Assembly (NCBI GenBank): GCA_009193035.1
Contig: SWDT01000543.1
Span: 1-10,495, forward strand
Direction: 5' to 3'
Source of the DNA: Halicephalobus mephisto
Taxonomy: Eukaryota; Nematoda; Chromadorea; Rhabditida; Panagrolaimidae
DNA: 10,495 bases
A program made the translations under genes and the position numbers. The notes below the pieces were generated by a model. It saw only the letters and a program-made list of their open reading frames with translations. It was not told where the DNA came from and searched no databases. Positions 1 to 7,097 of this stretch are shown here, piece after piece; the first letter of the stretch is position 1; every line of letters begins with the position of its first letter.

Positions 1-673
1 ATTATATGATATCTCTAAGATTATTTTAGGGCAAAATAGCTGAAAAGGGATAGAAATGATGAGATAAGAAAATGGAGGAGTGGGCTGTCCTAAAAATGGT
101 ATTTATATATTACTTAACATAAAAGGTTTTCTTTACCACCATGAGAATGAATAATGAAAAAAAGTTAAGAATCGAAAATAATAACTTTCATAATGCACAC
201 AAAAAATTACATTAAAACAGTTCTGATATATAAGATATGTTTTGTATTAGTGAATGGAGCACAATGTGTCTAATACGTAAAAGCCGTTTTAAGATATCAG
301 TACTTTATTTACTACGTACCCTTTTCATACATACTATCATAAAATAGTTATATTAAAAATATTATCTAGTTCAGAAACATTTCTAAAATATTTAATCATT
401 TCAAAATTAACAATGAAAGTTTGTCTTAGCAGAAATTTATTACTGCTTTTGTTTTTTTAAAAAATAAACGAAAATTCTGCAAAAAGTAATTGATAAAAAT
501 TGAGTATCACTAATTAGTTTGATATTCTGGAATTAGCAAAAAGCATGTTTAATTTTCTTATTGTTTCCTGCAGTTTCGGGATGTTCTAACAACTTTTAAA
601 CTGATCTCGACTTCGTTGCACTTTATTTCAAAATTGGTTTCTGGGTAATTTTAATATTTCTACTTTTCCTAGA
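1..673. other. AT-rich stretch without a recognised gene
   Basis: No open frame of useful length, RNA gene or clear repeat is visible on either strand. The sequence is AT-rich with many short A and T runs. Its right end may form the 3' flank of the minus-strand gene that ends at 768. Confidence 0.5.
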
Positions 674-679
674 TTTATT
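674..679 (-). promoter_or_regulatory. Possible polyadenylation signal AATAAA
   Basis: On the minus strand an AATAAA hexamer lies about 90 bases beyond the TAA stop at 768, a plausible 3' UTR distance for a nematode gene. The hexamer is common by chance in AT-rich DNA, so it only supports the gene model upstream and is not independent proof. Confidence 0.3.
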
Positions 680-767
680 TTCTTCGGAAAGTACTTTTCT
701 GTACTAAAGAATGTTTGGAATTTTCACTAATTTTGGCTGAGGAATAAGATGTATGTCTCTAAGGGCG

Positions 768-1120
768 TTATCGAGTTTCATCTCGTTGAGAAAGCTTATG
801 GTGATCTGAATTGAGGCAAATTAGGAATTCTGGGTTATATCTTTTGATTCCACAGGAACATCCGACTTGCAAGCGATGTATTTTTGTGAATTCGCCGCAT
901 TTTGTGCAGACCCATCTTTTTTCTCTCTCTGAACATCCTTGTGGACATGTGCACTCGAAAATCTCGTAATCCTTTGTTAATTGAGATATGGTTGGATTCC
1001 CCATATTGATGAACTCAAAGAAGATTTTCCCATCGTTGATTACGAAATAAGGTTCAGAGATATGAGGGTCTTCAAATATCCGAATTCCGTTGAATGAAGA
1101 GTTATTCTTGTTCAATTTCC
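768..1120 (-). CDS. Cysteine-rich zinc-binding-like protein, probable last exon
   Basis: This is an open frame of about 115 codons ending in TAA, with no ATG at its left edge. The only internal Met is about 37 codons in, and in-frame TAA and TAG lie just upstream, so it is more likely a last exon than a whole gene. Counting from the TTG at 1115, cysteines fall at residues 55, 57, 61, 70, 73, 86, 88 and 100, with His at 80, 105 and 106. The pattern C-x-C-x3-C-x8-C-x2-C-x12-C-x-C-x11-C-x4-HH could bind two zinc ions. C70-x2-C73-G and C86-x-C88-G look like two knuckles of a zinc ribbon. I do not recognise the family, so function is unknown. A candidate acceptor AG at 1122-1121 joins it in phase to the frame at 1598-1394, but that site lacks the usual T-rich TTTCAG of nematodes. 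Confidence 0.5.
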
Positions 1121-1393
1121 CTAGTTCCTATTAGGTAAATAACAGTATAATTTAAGGTGTATAAAGTCATTCAATCTAAAATCAAATAAATCTCTATTGT
1201 TCTCATCTACACCCTAAAAATTAAATAACAGAATACAACCACAAATTCAGAAATTAACCTTATTACAATATTTTTACAAGCGTTTGAGAACAGTATAACC
1301 AACGACAACAAACTGAGTCTCTTAACACATCAGAGAACATTTGCCCGATCGGAAGAGACCAAAATTAAAGAACAATCAACGGGAAATAAATAC

Positions 1394-1598
1394 TCTCGCT
1401 CTCTTCGTAGGTTGCTGATCGAGTTCTGAACAAAAAATGTTGTGAGATGTGTCTTTTCTGAATACTCTTTGGTTTCAAACAGATGAGTAATGCTTTAAAT
1501 AATAGAAGTAGTCTTCGTTGTTGGTTATATACAACTTCTCCAGTTTGTGTCCGAAGAAGATCAATGCTCTTCTGTAACTGTGAAGGTAAGCAGTTCAT
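1394..1598 (-). CDS. Hypothetical protein, candidate first exon of the cysteine-rich gene
   Basis: This frame opens with a true ATG at 1598 and stays open to 1365. The reading is protein-like: mixed polar and charged residues, then the basic, leucine-rich stretch QRRLLLLFKALLICLKPK. A possible donor (GAGA then GTATTT) lies at 1393. Splicing there to the acceptor at 1121 removes 273 bases and keeps the frame through a split AGG codon. The predicted product is about 185 residues, with the cysteine-rich domain at its C terminus. Phase agreement alone has a one-in-three chance of occurring randomly, and both splice sites are weak. I do not recognise the protein. The ATG could instead lie within an internal exon, since a CTTCACAG acceptor-like site sits shortly after it. 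Confidence 0.33.
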
Positions 1599-2900
1599 AG
1601 ATAAATTGTCTCTTTAATCATCTTTACTTCTCTTTTCAATAGAAGAAATGATGTTCAAACAACTAAATATCTAATTTACATGAAATCGATGTCATTATAT
1701 TCAATTCTGTACACTTCTTATAATTCTAATATGACTATTGATCAACAATTAGTAGATTCTGAAACAATCTCGTTTTCAATTTTTTGAAAACTATCATAGG
1801 ATTCATATAGCACTTCAAATAAAAGTATTCTTCATTAGTGACAGAGTATACTTATTCGCATTTTGTAATAAGGAATAAATTCAGATCTTCAGGGGGGAAT
1901 TATACTTCTATGATACCCATGTAACTCTTTAATAAAAATTCAAGTCGAGAACTAGATTCGTTGAGAAGACTGATTTCTCAAACCTCAGTGAAATTATTAA
2001 TATCATTTCTAGAATAATAAAAAATATAAATTATTACAAATTTCATTTTTAAAATCACTTTAACAAATGTTAGTGACTTTTTTGAAGATGAAAATGAGAT
2101 CCTCAAATTCCAAAGGTTTCATACTCAAATGGCAACTCTAGGATTCTATTTAAGTTCTTACAGAAATTAAGATTCTTAAAAGTCCGAAAACAGAGTATTC
2201 ATAATATTCATAATTGCTCCGAAGCTAAGTTTTGGAAATACTTTGAGAAACTCTACAATACTGAAATATTTGTACGGAAGTTGATAAATTAATTTCAAAC
2301 TCTTAGAACTCCTTTTTGAGAGTTGAGGGAAATCATGTCATATTCGAGAAAGATAAACAGCTTATTTGTTTTTTTTATGAGATAATATCGAAGGTAATAG
2401 ACAATTTCAGATCTGGAGAATACAGTAAAATCTATTATATGATATAAAAAATTCTTCTTGATCGGATTTCGGAGGTCTGAAAGCTCTAAAATTGTAGAAT
2501 GATTTGATGTAATTTCGACATATTATGTACAATTCCTATGAAAGAGAATTACTACAAATAAAATAGATTGATCAGATGAACTTTCGTTGTTGAATAAAAT
2601 AAATAAAACATTTTTTAAAGAGAAATTGCAATCAGAAATAAAGTAGTTCTTGAAACTCGTTTCAACATGTCTTCTTAACTTATGAAAATGATAACTACTC
2701 AGAAAGGTGATTGTGGAAAATGCAGCTAATTATAGGTTTCGGAATTCTGAATCAACTGATATTAGCATTTCAAGATTCTGAATCTCCAATATTTGAAGGT
2801 CAACCCTCAATTCTAACTTCAGATTCGGAATCTACGGGTCCGATTACCCTATGATGCATATTTTGCTCTTCAAATCTGAGAGGAATCAGCACTTTTTCGA
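1599..2900. other. AT-rich stretch without a recognised gene
   Basis: Only short open frames broken by frequent stops are seen on either strand. Two 13-bp palindromes of the form AGATTC-N-GAATCT occur at 2773-2785 and 2821-2833. Nothing else stands out. Confidence 0.45.
2773..2833. repeat. Pair of AGATTC-N-GAATCT palindromes
   Basis: Two 13-bp palindromes, AGATTCTGAATCT at 2773-2785 and AGATTCGGAATCT at 2821-2833, begin 48 bp apart and differ only at the central base. They could be a paired binding site or the tips of a small decayed repeat. They may also be chance, and no associated gene supports a role. Confidence 0.45.
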
Positions 2901-2968
2901 TCAAAGAAAGTGGAAAATGAAAATCCTGTCAGAGAAGCAAAGAAAACACTATTTTTTCATTTTAATTT

Positions 2969-3230
2969 TTACCTATTAATTACAGTACTCTTTTTCCCTG
3001 TTACAGTATACCTTTTTATTGTTACAGTATACCTACTTCTCATTACCGTATTCCTTGGCCTATTTTTCCTGTTACAGTATCCTGTTTTCGTATTACAGTA
3101 CTCTTTTTTTTGTTACAGTAATCTCCCTACCTACTACCCTATTCTTCATTCTCGCTACCCCATCCTTGCCTTCTGTTACCCTATGCTTCACTTCTGGTAC
3201 CCTATCCTCCGATATTGCCACTGTCCTATT
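2969..3230. repeat. 21-bp tandem repeat array (minisatellite)
   Basis: About eleven to twelve degenerate units are recognised by an 8-bp anchor starting at 2980, 3001, 3022, 3043, 3072, 3093, 3113, 3134, 3155, 3176 and 3197, with a decayed copy near 3218. Spacing is 21 bp almost throughout, with one 29-bp and one 20-bp step. The left block has the anchor TTACAGTA (TTACCGTA once); the right block from 3134 has C/T-TACCCTA or close variants. Between anchors the plus strand is pyrimidine-rich. Because 21 bp is seven codons, long open frames (2910-3290 and 3019-3321) arise in two phases with heptad-like reiteration such as YPIL. They are by-products of the repeat, not genes. Array length is likely to vary between individuals. 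Confidence 0.87.
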
Positions 3231-3256
3231 ACTCATGAGGGACAACTCGAAATACT

Positions 3257-3332
3257 TGTGCCCTGCGGGAATCGAACCTCGGCAGTTTAAGCGGCTTAAA
3301 AACTTTAATTTTAACCACTAAACCATCTAAAC
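3257..3332 (-). pseudogene. tRNA-derived pseudogene or SINE head
   Basis: On the minus strand this 76-base unit has an A box, TGGTTTAGTGG (3325-3315), and a B box, GGTTCGATTCC (3278-3268), 36 bp apart, as in tRNA genes. The T loop reads TTCGATT. The cloverleaf is broken. The predicted acceptor arms pair at only about three of seven positions, and only the two loop-proximal T-stem pairs form. The middle can fold as TTTAAG-CCG-CTTAAA, but it does not give a normal anticodon loop with T at position 33. There is no run of four or more T shortly downstream, so no Pol III terminator. This fits a decayed tRNA copy or the head of a tRNA-derived SINE whose body would run into the adjacent 21-bp array. 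Amino-acid identity cannot be assigned. Confidence 0.68.
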
Positions 3333-4712
3333 AAATTCCCTAAATTCTTTATTTTTTCAATCACCGCTTCAGGGCCAATGGCAAATTTGACAGTGTACAC
3401 TTTTAGCTTCGGTTTGAAACTCGATATTTAATGAAATGTATTTCTTTTCCGTTGTCAATAAACACCTATTGACATGCTTATGGAGTGAACATAGTTTTTA
3501 CAAACTAAATAAGCACTAAAAGTGAAGAAAATAATTGTATTTTATCTAAAAAGTACATTGATATTTTTAACTAATTTAATCACTTTTTTCTCTAAATTTA
3601 AGTAAAAAAGGAATCGATCTGATATTATAAGATCATGCAATAAGTATTTTTTAACAATATTTCAAGAAATCAGCCCTTAACTGTTATGTTGAATGAAATT
3701 TGTCAAATATGAACAGTGTTGAGGGTCATAGGGCACCCTTTCATATCTTCCTCTAGAAATGACAGAAAGACATGGTTCAGCTGTTATTCAGATATATTTG
3801 TATCACTGTAATTATAAGTACATTGATATCTCTTCAGACTTCCTATTCACTAAGATATGGCCATCTTGGAAGCATTATTGTAAAGAAGTCTTCAAAATAA
3901 TTTTCCATAAATAAAAAACAATCGAATTCTGAAATGTTATGAACCATTCAATTCAGAATTTTGTTTTCTACGATATCCCACATATATTACAGTCTGAATT
4001 CCATAATACTAGAGAATTTGAATATCAAAGAAACTGACCCTTTATTTCAAACAACTCATGAAACTCAAAACCTCAATAATGAAGTGAAGATTCTAAACAG
4101 ATCGTACTTCTCTCAAAATCTTTAAATAACTTAATAAAACTTTGAGTTAGAACCTCGAAATGAAATCTTCTATGGAAACAAATCTTTTCCAAGTTTGATA
4201 AAAAACTTCACCGAATTCTCATATGATAAACATCACAAAATGTCATGTAATATGGAACTGAATACAAGCTCATCTTTAACACTGTTAAATGACTATCATA
4301 CAAATGAATAAAATTCGTAAACTTGTCCGAGAGTGTCCACATCTCTTCTATTCTCTAACAACTTTCATTGTGTTGAGATAGTCAAAAAAAGTGAAACTAA
4401 AAAATGAGAAATATTGGAAACTCATCATACACAGATAAACAATAATAAACACTAACAGCCATAAATATATCGTTGGAGGTAGGAGTTAAGGAAAAAAGAT
4501 GAGATGATTTCCCTTACGAAATTTTAAAAAAGAAGTATTAGAAAATTTGGGGATACATATAGGTATCCTCTTTATAACAAATTCACCAAATTTTAAAAAA
4601 ATCTTCAAACAATAGTCTCTAAAAAACGACATAGTTATTTCCTGTCTAACAATCCCAACAACTACAAAAAAATGTCATTATGACGAATATTCTTAAACTA
4701 CAAAGAATAGAA
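3333..4712. other. AT-rich stretch without a recognised gene
   Basis: No convincing gene is seen. It contains the hairpin at 3915-3967 and a 14-bp direct repeat, AAGTACATTGATAT, at 3551-3564 and 3816-3829. A minus-strand frame from about 4675 to 4488 is open for some 60 codons but is rich in Phe, Ile and Lys, as expected from AT-rich non-coding DNA. Confidence 0.4.
3915..3967. repeat. Inverted repeat, 16-bp stem with 3-nt bulge
   Basis: AAAACAA (3915-3921) and AATTCTGAA (3925-3933) pair perfectly with TTCAGAATT (3952-3960) and TTGTTTT (3961-3967). A TCG bulge sits on the left arm and the loop is 18 nt. The stem could form in DNA or RNA. It is too short for a typical microRNA precursor and shows no target-site duplication, so it may be a foldback remnant or chance. 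Confidence 0.55.
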
Positions 4713-4793
4713 TTATTGTTTATTAATATTACAGATTATTTCTAAAATAAGATCTGGGAGGTGATATAACAACAGAATTTTCGGAGAGAGCAT
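4713..4793 (-). pseudogene. Possible F-box N-terminal fragment
   Basis: On the minus strand an ATG at 4793 opens a 26-codon frame whose middle reads LLLYHLPDLILEIICNI. This resembles the first half of an F-box (hydrophobic residues, then LP, then an amphipathic LILEI helix). F-box proteins commonly begin this way in nematodes, where they are a very large family recruiting substrates to SCF ubiquitin ligases. The frame stops at TAA before the second half. A further in-frame piece, FKNIRHNDIFL, lies about 50 bases on, beyond two stops. I found no intron that joins the two in frame. It is either a decayed F-box copy or a chance match in a leucine-rich AT-rich frame. Confidence 0.2.
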
Positions 4794-4869
4794 ACCAATA
4801 CAGTACGCATTGAACGAAGCAAAGAGAAAGTTTAATTAATATCAATGCTTATTAGCGAAAATAATCATA

Positions 4870-4971
4870 ATGGAAAATCCAGGAATAAAACCTATTCCCA
4901 ATATTCAGTTAAACAATCAATTGAACCTCGCGGCAAACAATAGTAACAATTTCAACTTTGGTGAAAAATGA
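4870..4971 (+). CDS. Small Asn-rich open frame, possible first exon
   Basis: An ATG at 4870 opens a 33-codon frame ending at TGA 4969-4971. It is rich in Asn and Gln, with the stretch LNLAANNSNNFNF. A donor-like GGTGAAA at 4960-4966 and an acceptor ATCAG at 5028-5032 would remove 72 bases and join it in frame to a second piece ending at 5115, giving 57 residues. The opposite strand is open across the same bases and has better splice signals, so at most one of these readings is real. No family is recognised. Confidence 0.17.
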   Translation: MENPGIKPIPNIQLNNQLNLAANNSNNFNFGEK

Positions 4972-5039
4972 GATACACTCAAGAGGAGTATACAAATAGA
5001 TCCAACATAAAGAATCAAAATTATAACATCAGTCCTTAC

Positions 5040-5132
5040 CCTCGAGTCAGAGACTTCTCGGCGAACTGTCTCGATCTCCGCCAATAACGATAGTAGGTTT
5101 CCAAATTTAAAGTAACTTGAAAGATGAAACTT
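5040..5132 (-). CDS. Candidate internal exon, coiled-coil-like peptide
   Basis: On the minus strand, 31 codons lie exactly between an acceptor-like ACTGAATTCAG (ending at 5133) and a strong donor, AGG followed by GTAAGGAC (GT at 5039-5038). Both edges are in phase 0. The peptide is more GC-rich than its surroundings, and its C-terminal half, LLSLLAEIETVRREVSDSR, has the spacing of a short coiled coil. If the donor is not used, the frame continues to a TGA at 4917 through the very hydrophobic stretch VIILILYVGSICILLLSV, which could be a membrane helix. No ATG is present in the open frame, so an upstream exon would be needed, and I could not find it. The protein is not recognised. The plus-strand reading at 4870-5115 is the competing interpretation. 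Confidence 0.3.
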
Positions 5133-5240
5133 CTGAATTCAGTATCGTGTAGGTATTCTTGCATATTTTTTAAGATAACGAGATCCAGTAGGAAATTAGG
5201 CTAACGAATATAGAAAGATGTCGAAACTTCTCACGAGTGA

Positions 5241-5345
5241 GCAAGTCTGAATTCCCCAGGGTTATATTGCAGAAGACATAAAGACATTGATGAAACCTGT
5301 TACTCAACTTGGGTTCTATTATCTGACAGTCCTTCTAACGTCTAG
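5241..5345 (+). pseudogene. Protein prenyltransferase beta-subunit fragment (geranylgeranyltransferase-like), degenerate
   Basis: The 34-codon frame contains GLYCRRHKDIDETCYSTWV. It matches the signature G-x-x-G-R-x-x-K-x-x-D-x-C-Y-S-x-W of farnesyl- and geranylgeranyltransferase beta subunits, cytosolic enzymes that attach isoprenoids to C-terminal cysteines of small GTPases. In that family the R and K contact the diphosphate, and the D and C bind catalytic zinc. Here R, K, D, C, Y, S and W all appear in order and correctly spaced, except for one extra residue between D (5289-5291) and C (5298-5300). The second G of the motif is C. A TAG follows eleven codons after the W, and no neighbouring part of the alpha-alpha barrel is found nearby. 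A single exon of a live gene is possible, with a CCCCAG acceptor-like site at 5254-5259. The altered zinc spacing, early stop and isolation favour a pseudogene remnant. I cannot separate type I from Rab-type enzyme. Confidence 0.5.
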
Positions 5346-5589
5346 AACATGTCGCTGGTTGTGTAAATCTTCTCCTAGTCTCCTAATAAACGAATATGAA
5401 GTTTTGTAAATTCTATATGGGATTCCTAACGACTAGCAGCAGATATTCTTTTGGGATTCTCGCACTGGTCCCTTAAAAATTAATTGAAAGTAAGTTTTTT
5501 AAGAAAAAAAATACACAAAATGAATAAACAAAATTATCTTTATTTTATTGTGAATTTCATGCCGATTTTTTCGTGTTTTCGTTCTCTCT

Positions 5590-5945
5590 ATTAACAGAAC
5601 ATGTTTTATCTCCTTCGTCTCAAAGATTATGTGTACCAATTGTTTGGTCAGATCTGCTTCTGCTTCGAGTCCAGCAGTTAGCTGTGAGTCCTCACAGAAA
5701 CCGCGACCGGAATGGAACACCCCACAGTAAGCACTTTCAGAATAAATGAATTACGGCCAATCTGGCAGCTCCAGATTCATTCATACGATGGGTCCAGAGA
5801 TCTACGCAGAGGGAACCTCAGAGTAAGACCACTCAGAAATCGCCATCAAAAGTCGTCCGAAGGCGTTGAAACATGTCATATGTGGCCTGTTGTGTCGTCT
5901 CAAGTTACACCAGACTCAACCAATCGACGGTGAATACGCTTAAAG
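5590..5945 (+). other. GC-richer block with several competing open frames, probable decayed coding sequence
   Basis: This block is clearly richer in G and C than its surroundings and has few stops. Plus-strand frames with protein-like composition include one open from before 5590 to 5753, with CVPIVWSDLLLLRVQQL. Another, in the phase of the ATG at 5746, is interrupted only by TAA at 5725, 5740 and 5824 before ending at 5940; its last part reads SRPKALKHVICGLLCRLKL. A third opens at the ATG 5712 and runs to 5933. The minus strand is also open from 5750 to 5499. The site TTTCGTTCTCTCTATTAACAG ending at 5597 resembles a good 3' splice site, and GTAAGC (5727) and GTAAGA (5823) resemble donors. 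I could not choose one reading or recognise a family. A pseudogene or a small multi-exon gene are both possible. Confidence 0.3.
5759..5777. repeat. Short inverted repeat AATCTGG/CCAGATT
   Basis: Seven-base perfect arms, AATCTGG at 5759-5765 and CCAGATT at 5771-5777, flank the pentamer CAGCT. It lies inside the GC-richer block. It could be a dimeric protein-binding site or simply part of decayed coding sequence. Confidence 0.4.
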
Positions 5946-6732
5946 GTTTATGGCATGAGATTCCCCCATCCAAAATTGCTTGGAAATTTTGTATTTTAAA
6001 TCAGAAGAAAAAACCCGTTTTAACCACAAAATAGATCAGAAGAACCATTCATAATTTTTTCATGTGAAATAAATGAATGCCAAATGTATATATTGGGAAG
6101 AATTTCTACATTCCTTATATGTCGCCTATTTGGGAAGAAATCTAAAGGAGTATCAAAGCCAGGAAAATCAATCAGATTAGATTCTATTTAAAAAAGATAT
6201 AGTAGAATTAAATACCTCGAAATCATGTGCTTCAACATCTGTAAAAATTTCCTAAAATTACCATTTTTGATTCTCAAAATGGTTCTCACGAAAATTTTCA
6301 AGCAATACCATATTACTCACAATCTTACATCAACCGCCCGACCAAAATTAACCAAAATCTACTTTTAAAAACCGAAAATAGGTGTAAAAATCAGTTTCTT
6401 TTTTTTTACTTGACATTCTAACGAAAGTGGTGTTCTTCTCCTCTTAGTTATTTTTATACAAAATGGGTAATGTCACACAGCAAGCATCGAGAACTGGAAT
6501 GTTTGTATCAAAGAGAATTTTCGGAAAAAGTTGCAAGATATTAATGGAATATTGAAACTGTTTCTCGAATCTTTTGACATTTTTGCTCGCCGATCAAAAT
6601 TTAGGGAGGATTTCTTTAATAAAATGCTGAATAAATTAACTTCATTAATTGGAATAAATTTCAGAAAAAATGTCGAGTTAAGAAATTAATAAAAGATATA
6701 AACTTTAAAAGTGGATTTGACTCTCCTTACCT
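5946..6732. other. AT-rich stretch without a recognised gene
   Basis: No credible open frame, RNA gene or long repeat was found. It has a poly-T run around 6398-6407 and otherwise ordinary AT-rich sequence. Confidence 0.45.
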
Positions 6733-6736
6733 CATT

Positions 6737-6784
6737 CGCGCGCATATATAAATATAATGTGGATCCAGTTTTTTTATTACGTCA
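6737..6784 (+). promoter_or_regulatory. Candidate promoter: CGCGCGC, TATA-like and CRE-like sites
   Basis: Three elements fall within 50 bp: CGCGCGC at 6737-6743, unusual in this CpG-poor DNA and close to an E2F-like TTCGCGC; a TATA-like TATATAAATA at 6745-6754; and TTACGTCA at 6777-6784, whose complement TGACGTAA is a common bZIP (CRE/ATF-like) site. About 50 bases further on, TATTTATTCAG precedes an ATG. The grouping is suggestive, but AT-rich DNA makes TATA-like matches frequent and no confirmed gene follows. Confidence 0.22.
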
Positions 6785-6832
6785 CTCGAAAATAGGAAAA
6801 GATATTGATTAGAAATATTTATTCAGAAAATA

Positions 6833-6937
6833 ATGTGTAACATACGTCAATTAGAGCATACATCTCTATTGGAGGTTATTTCAAAAAAATCATTAACAAA
6901 ATTATTTATAGAGTTCTTATTACTTAGATTATTATAG
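6833..6937 (+). CDS. Short open frame behind the candidate promoter
   Basis: An ATG at 6833 opens 34 codons ending in TAG at 6935. It starts MCNIRQLEHTSLLE and then turns into AT-rich, Leu/Ile/Lys-rich sequence. Six bases upstream of the ATG is the end of TATTTATTCAG, which resembles the nematode cis- or trans-splice acceptor. A donor-like GAG|GTTATT at 6875, paired with the excellent acceptor TTTATTTCAG ending at 7003, would give a 129-base intron, but the second piece stops after about twelve codons. The product is unknown and may not exist. Confidence 0.15.
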   Translation: MCNIRQLEHTSLLEVISKKSLTKLFIEFLLLRLL

Positions 6938-7078
6938 AAATCAAAATTGGTCTTAAATTGTAATTTCTGGTATTAACATTTGAACTCCACGAGTTTATTT
7001 CAGATCCCAAAGAAACAGATTTTTCAAATTTATATTCTATAATTTTCTCGATTGACCACTAATTTTTCTCTCTCTCTA

Positions 7079-7097
7079 AAAGATAACTCTTATCTTT
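7079..7097. promoter_or_regulatory. Palindromic GATA-site pair
   Basis: AAAGATAA (7079-7086), CTC, TTATCTTT (7090-7097) is a perfect 8-bp inverted repeat presenting two AGATAA (WGATAR) sites head to head. A short CT run, TCTCTCTCTCT, lies just before it at 7067-7077. In nematodes GATA factors control gut and epidermal genes through such sites. There is no identified target gene here, so a regulatory role is inference only. Confidence 0.3.

Noticed and set aside
2910..3321. Two overlapping plus-strand open frames of 126 and 100 codons
   Set aside because: They lie across the 21-bp repeat, whose unit is seven codons and lacks stops in two frames, so the frames are produced by the repeat. Neither has a sensible non-repeat domain, and both run into the tRNA-like unit.
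5303..5313. Minus-strand CCCAAGTTGAG resembling the SL1 spliced leader
   Set aside because: The 5' half of the leader, the GT donor context and an Sm-binding site are missing, and the bases fall inside the prenyltransferase motif codons.
5499..5720. Minus-strand 73-codon frame overlapping the GC-richer block
   Set aside because: It starts at GTG, not ATG. Its first 40 residues look protein-like, but the rest runs into AT-rich sequence, and competing plus frames are equally open, so it is not called as a gene on its own.
5700..5945. TAA read as glutamine (ciliate-type code) to join the plus-strand frame through three stops
   Set aside because: The 5S gene points to a nematode with the standard code, and all other candidate frames use TAA as stop. 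A decayed gene or introns explain the stops better.
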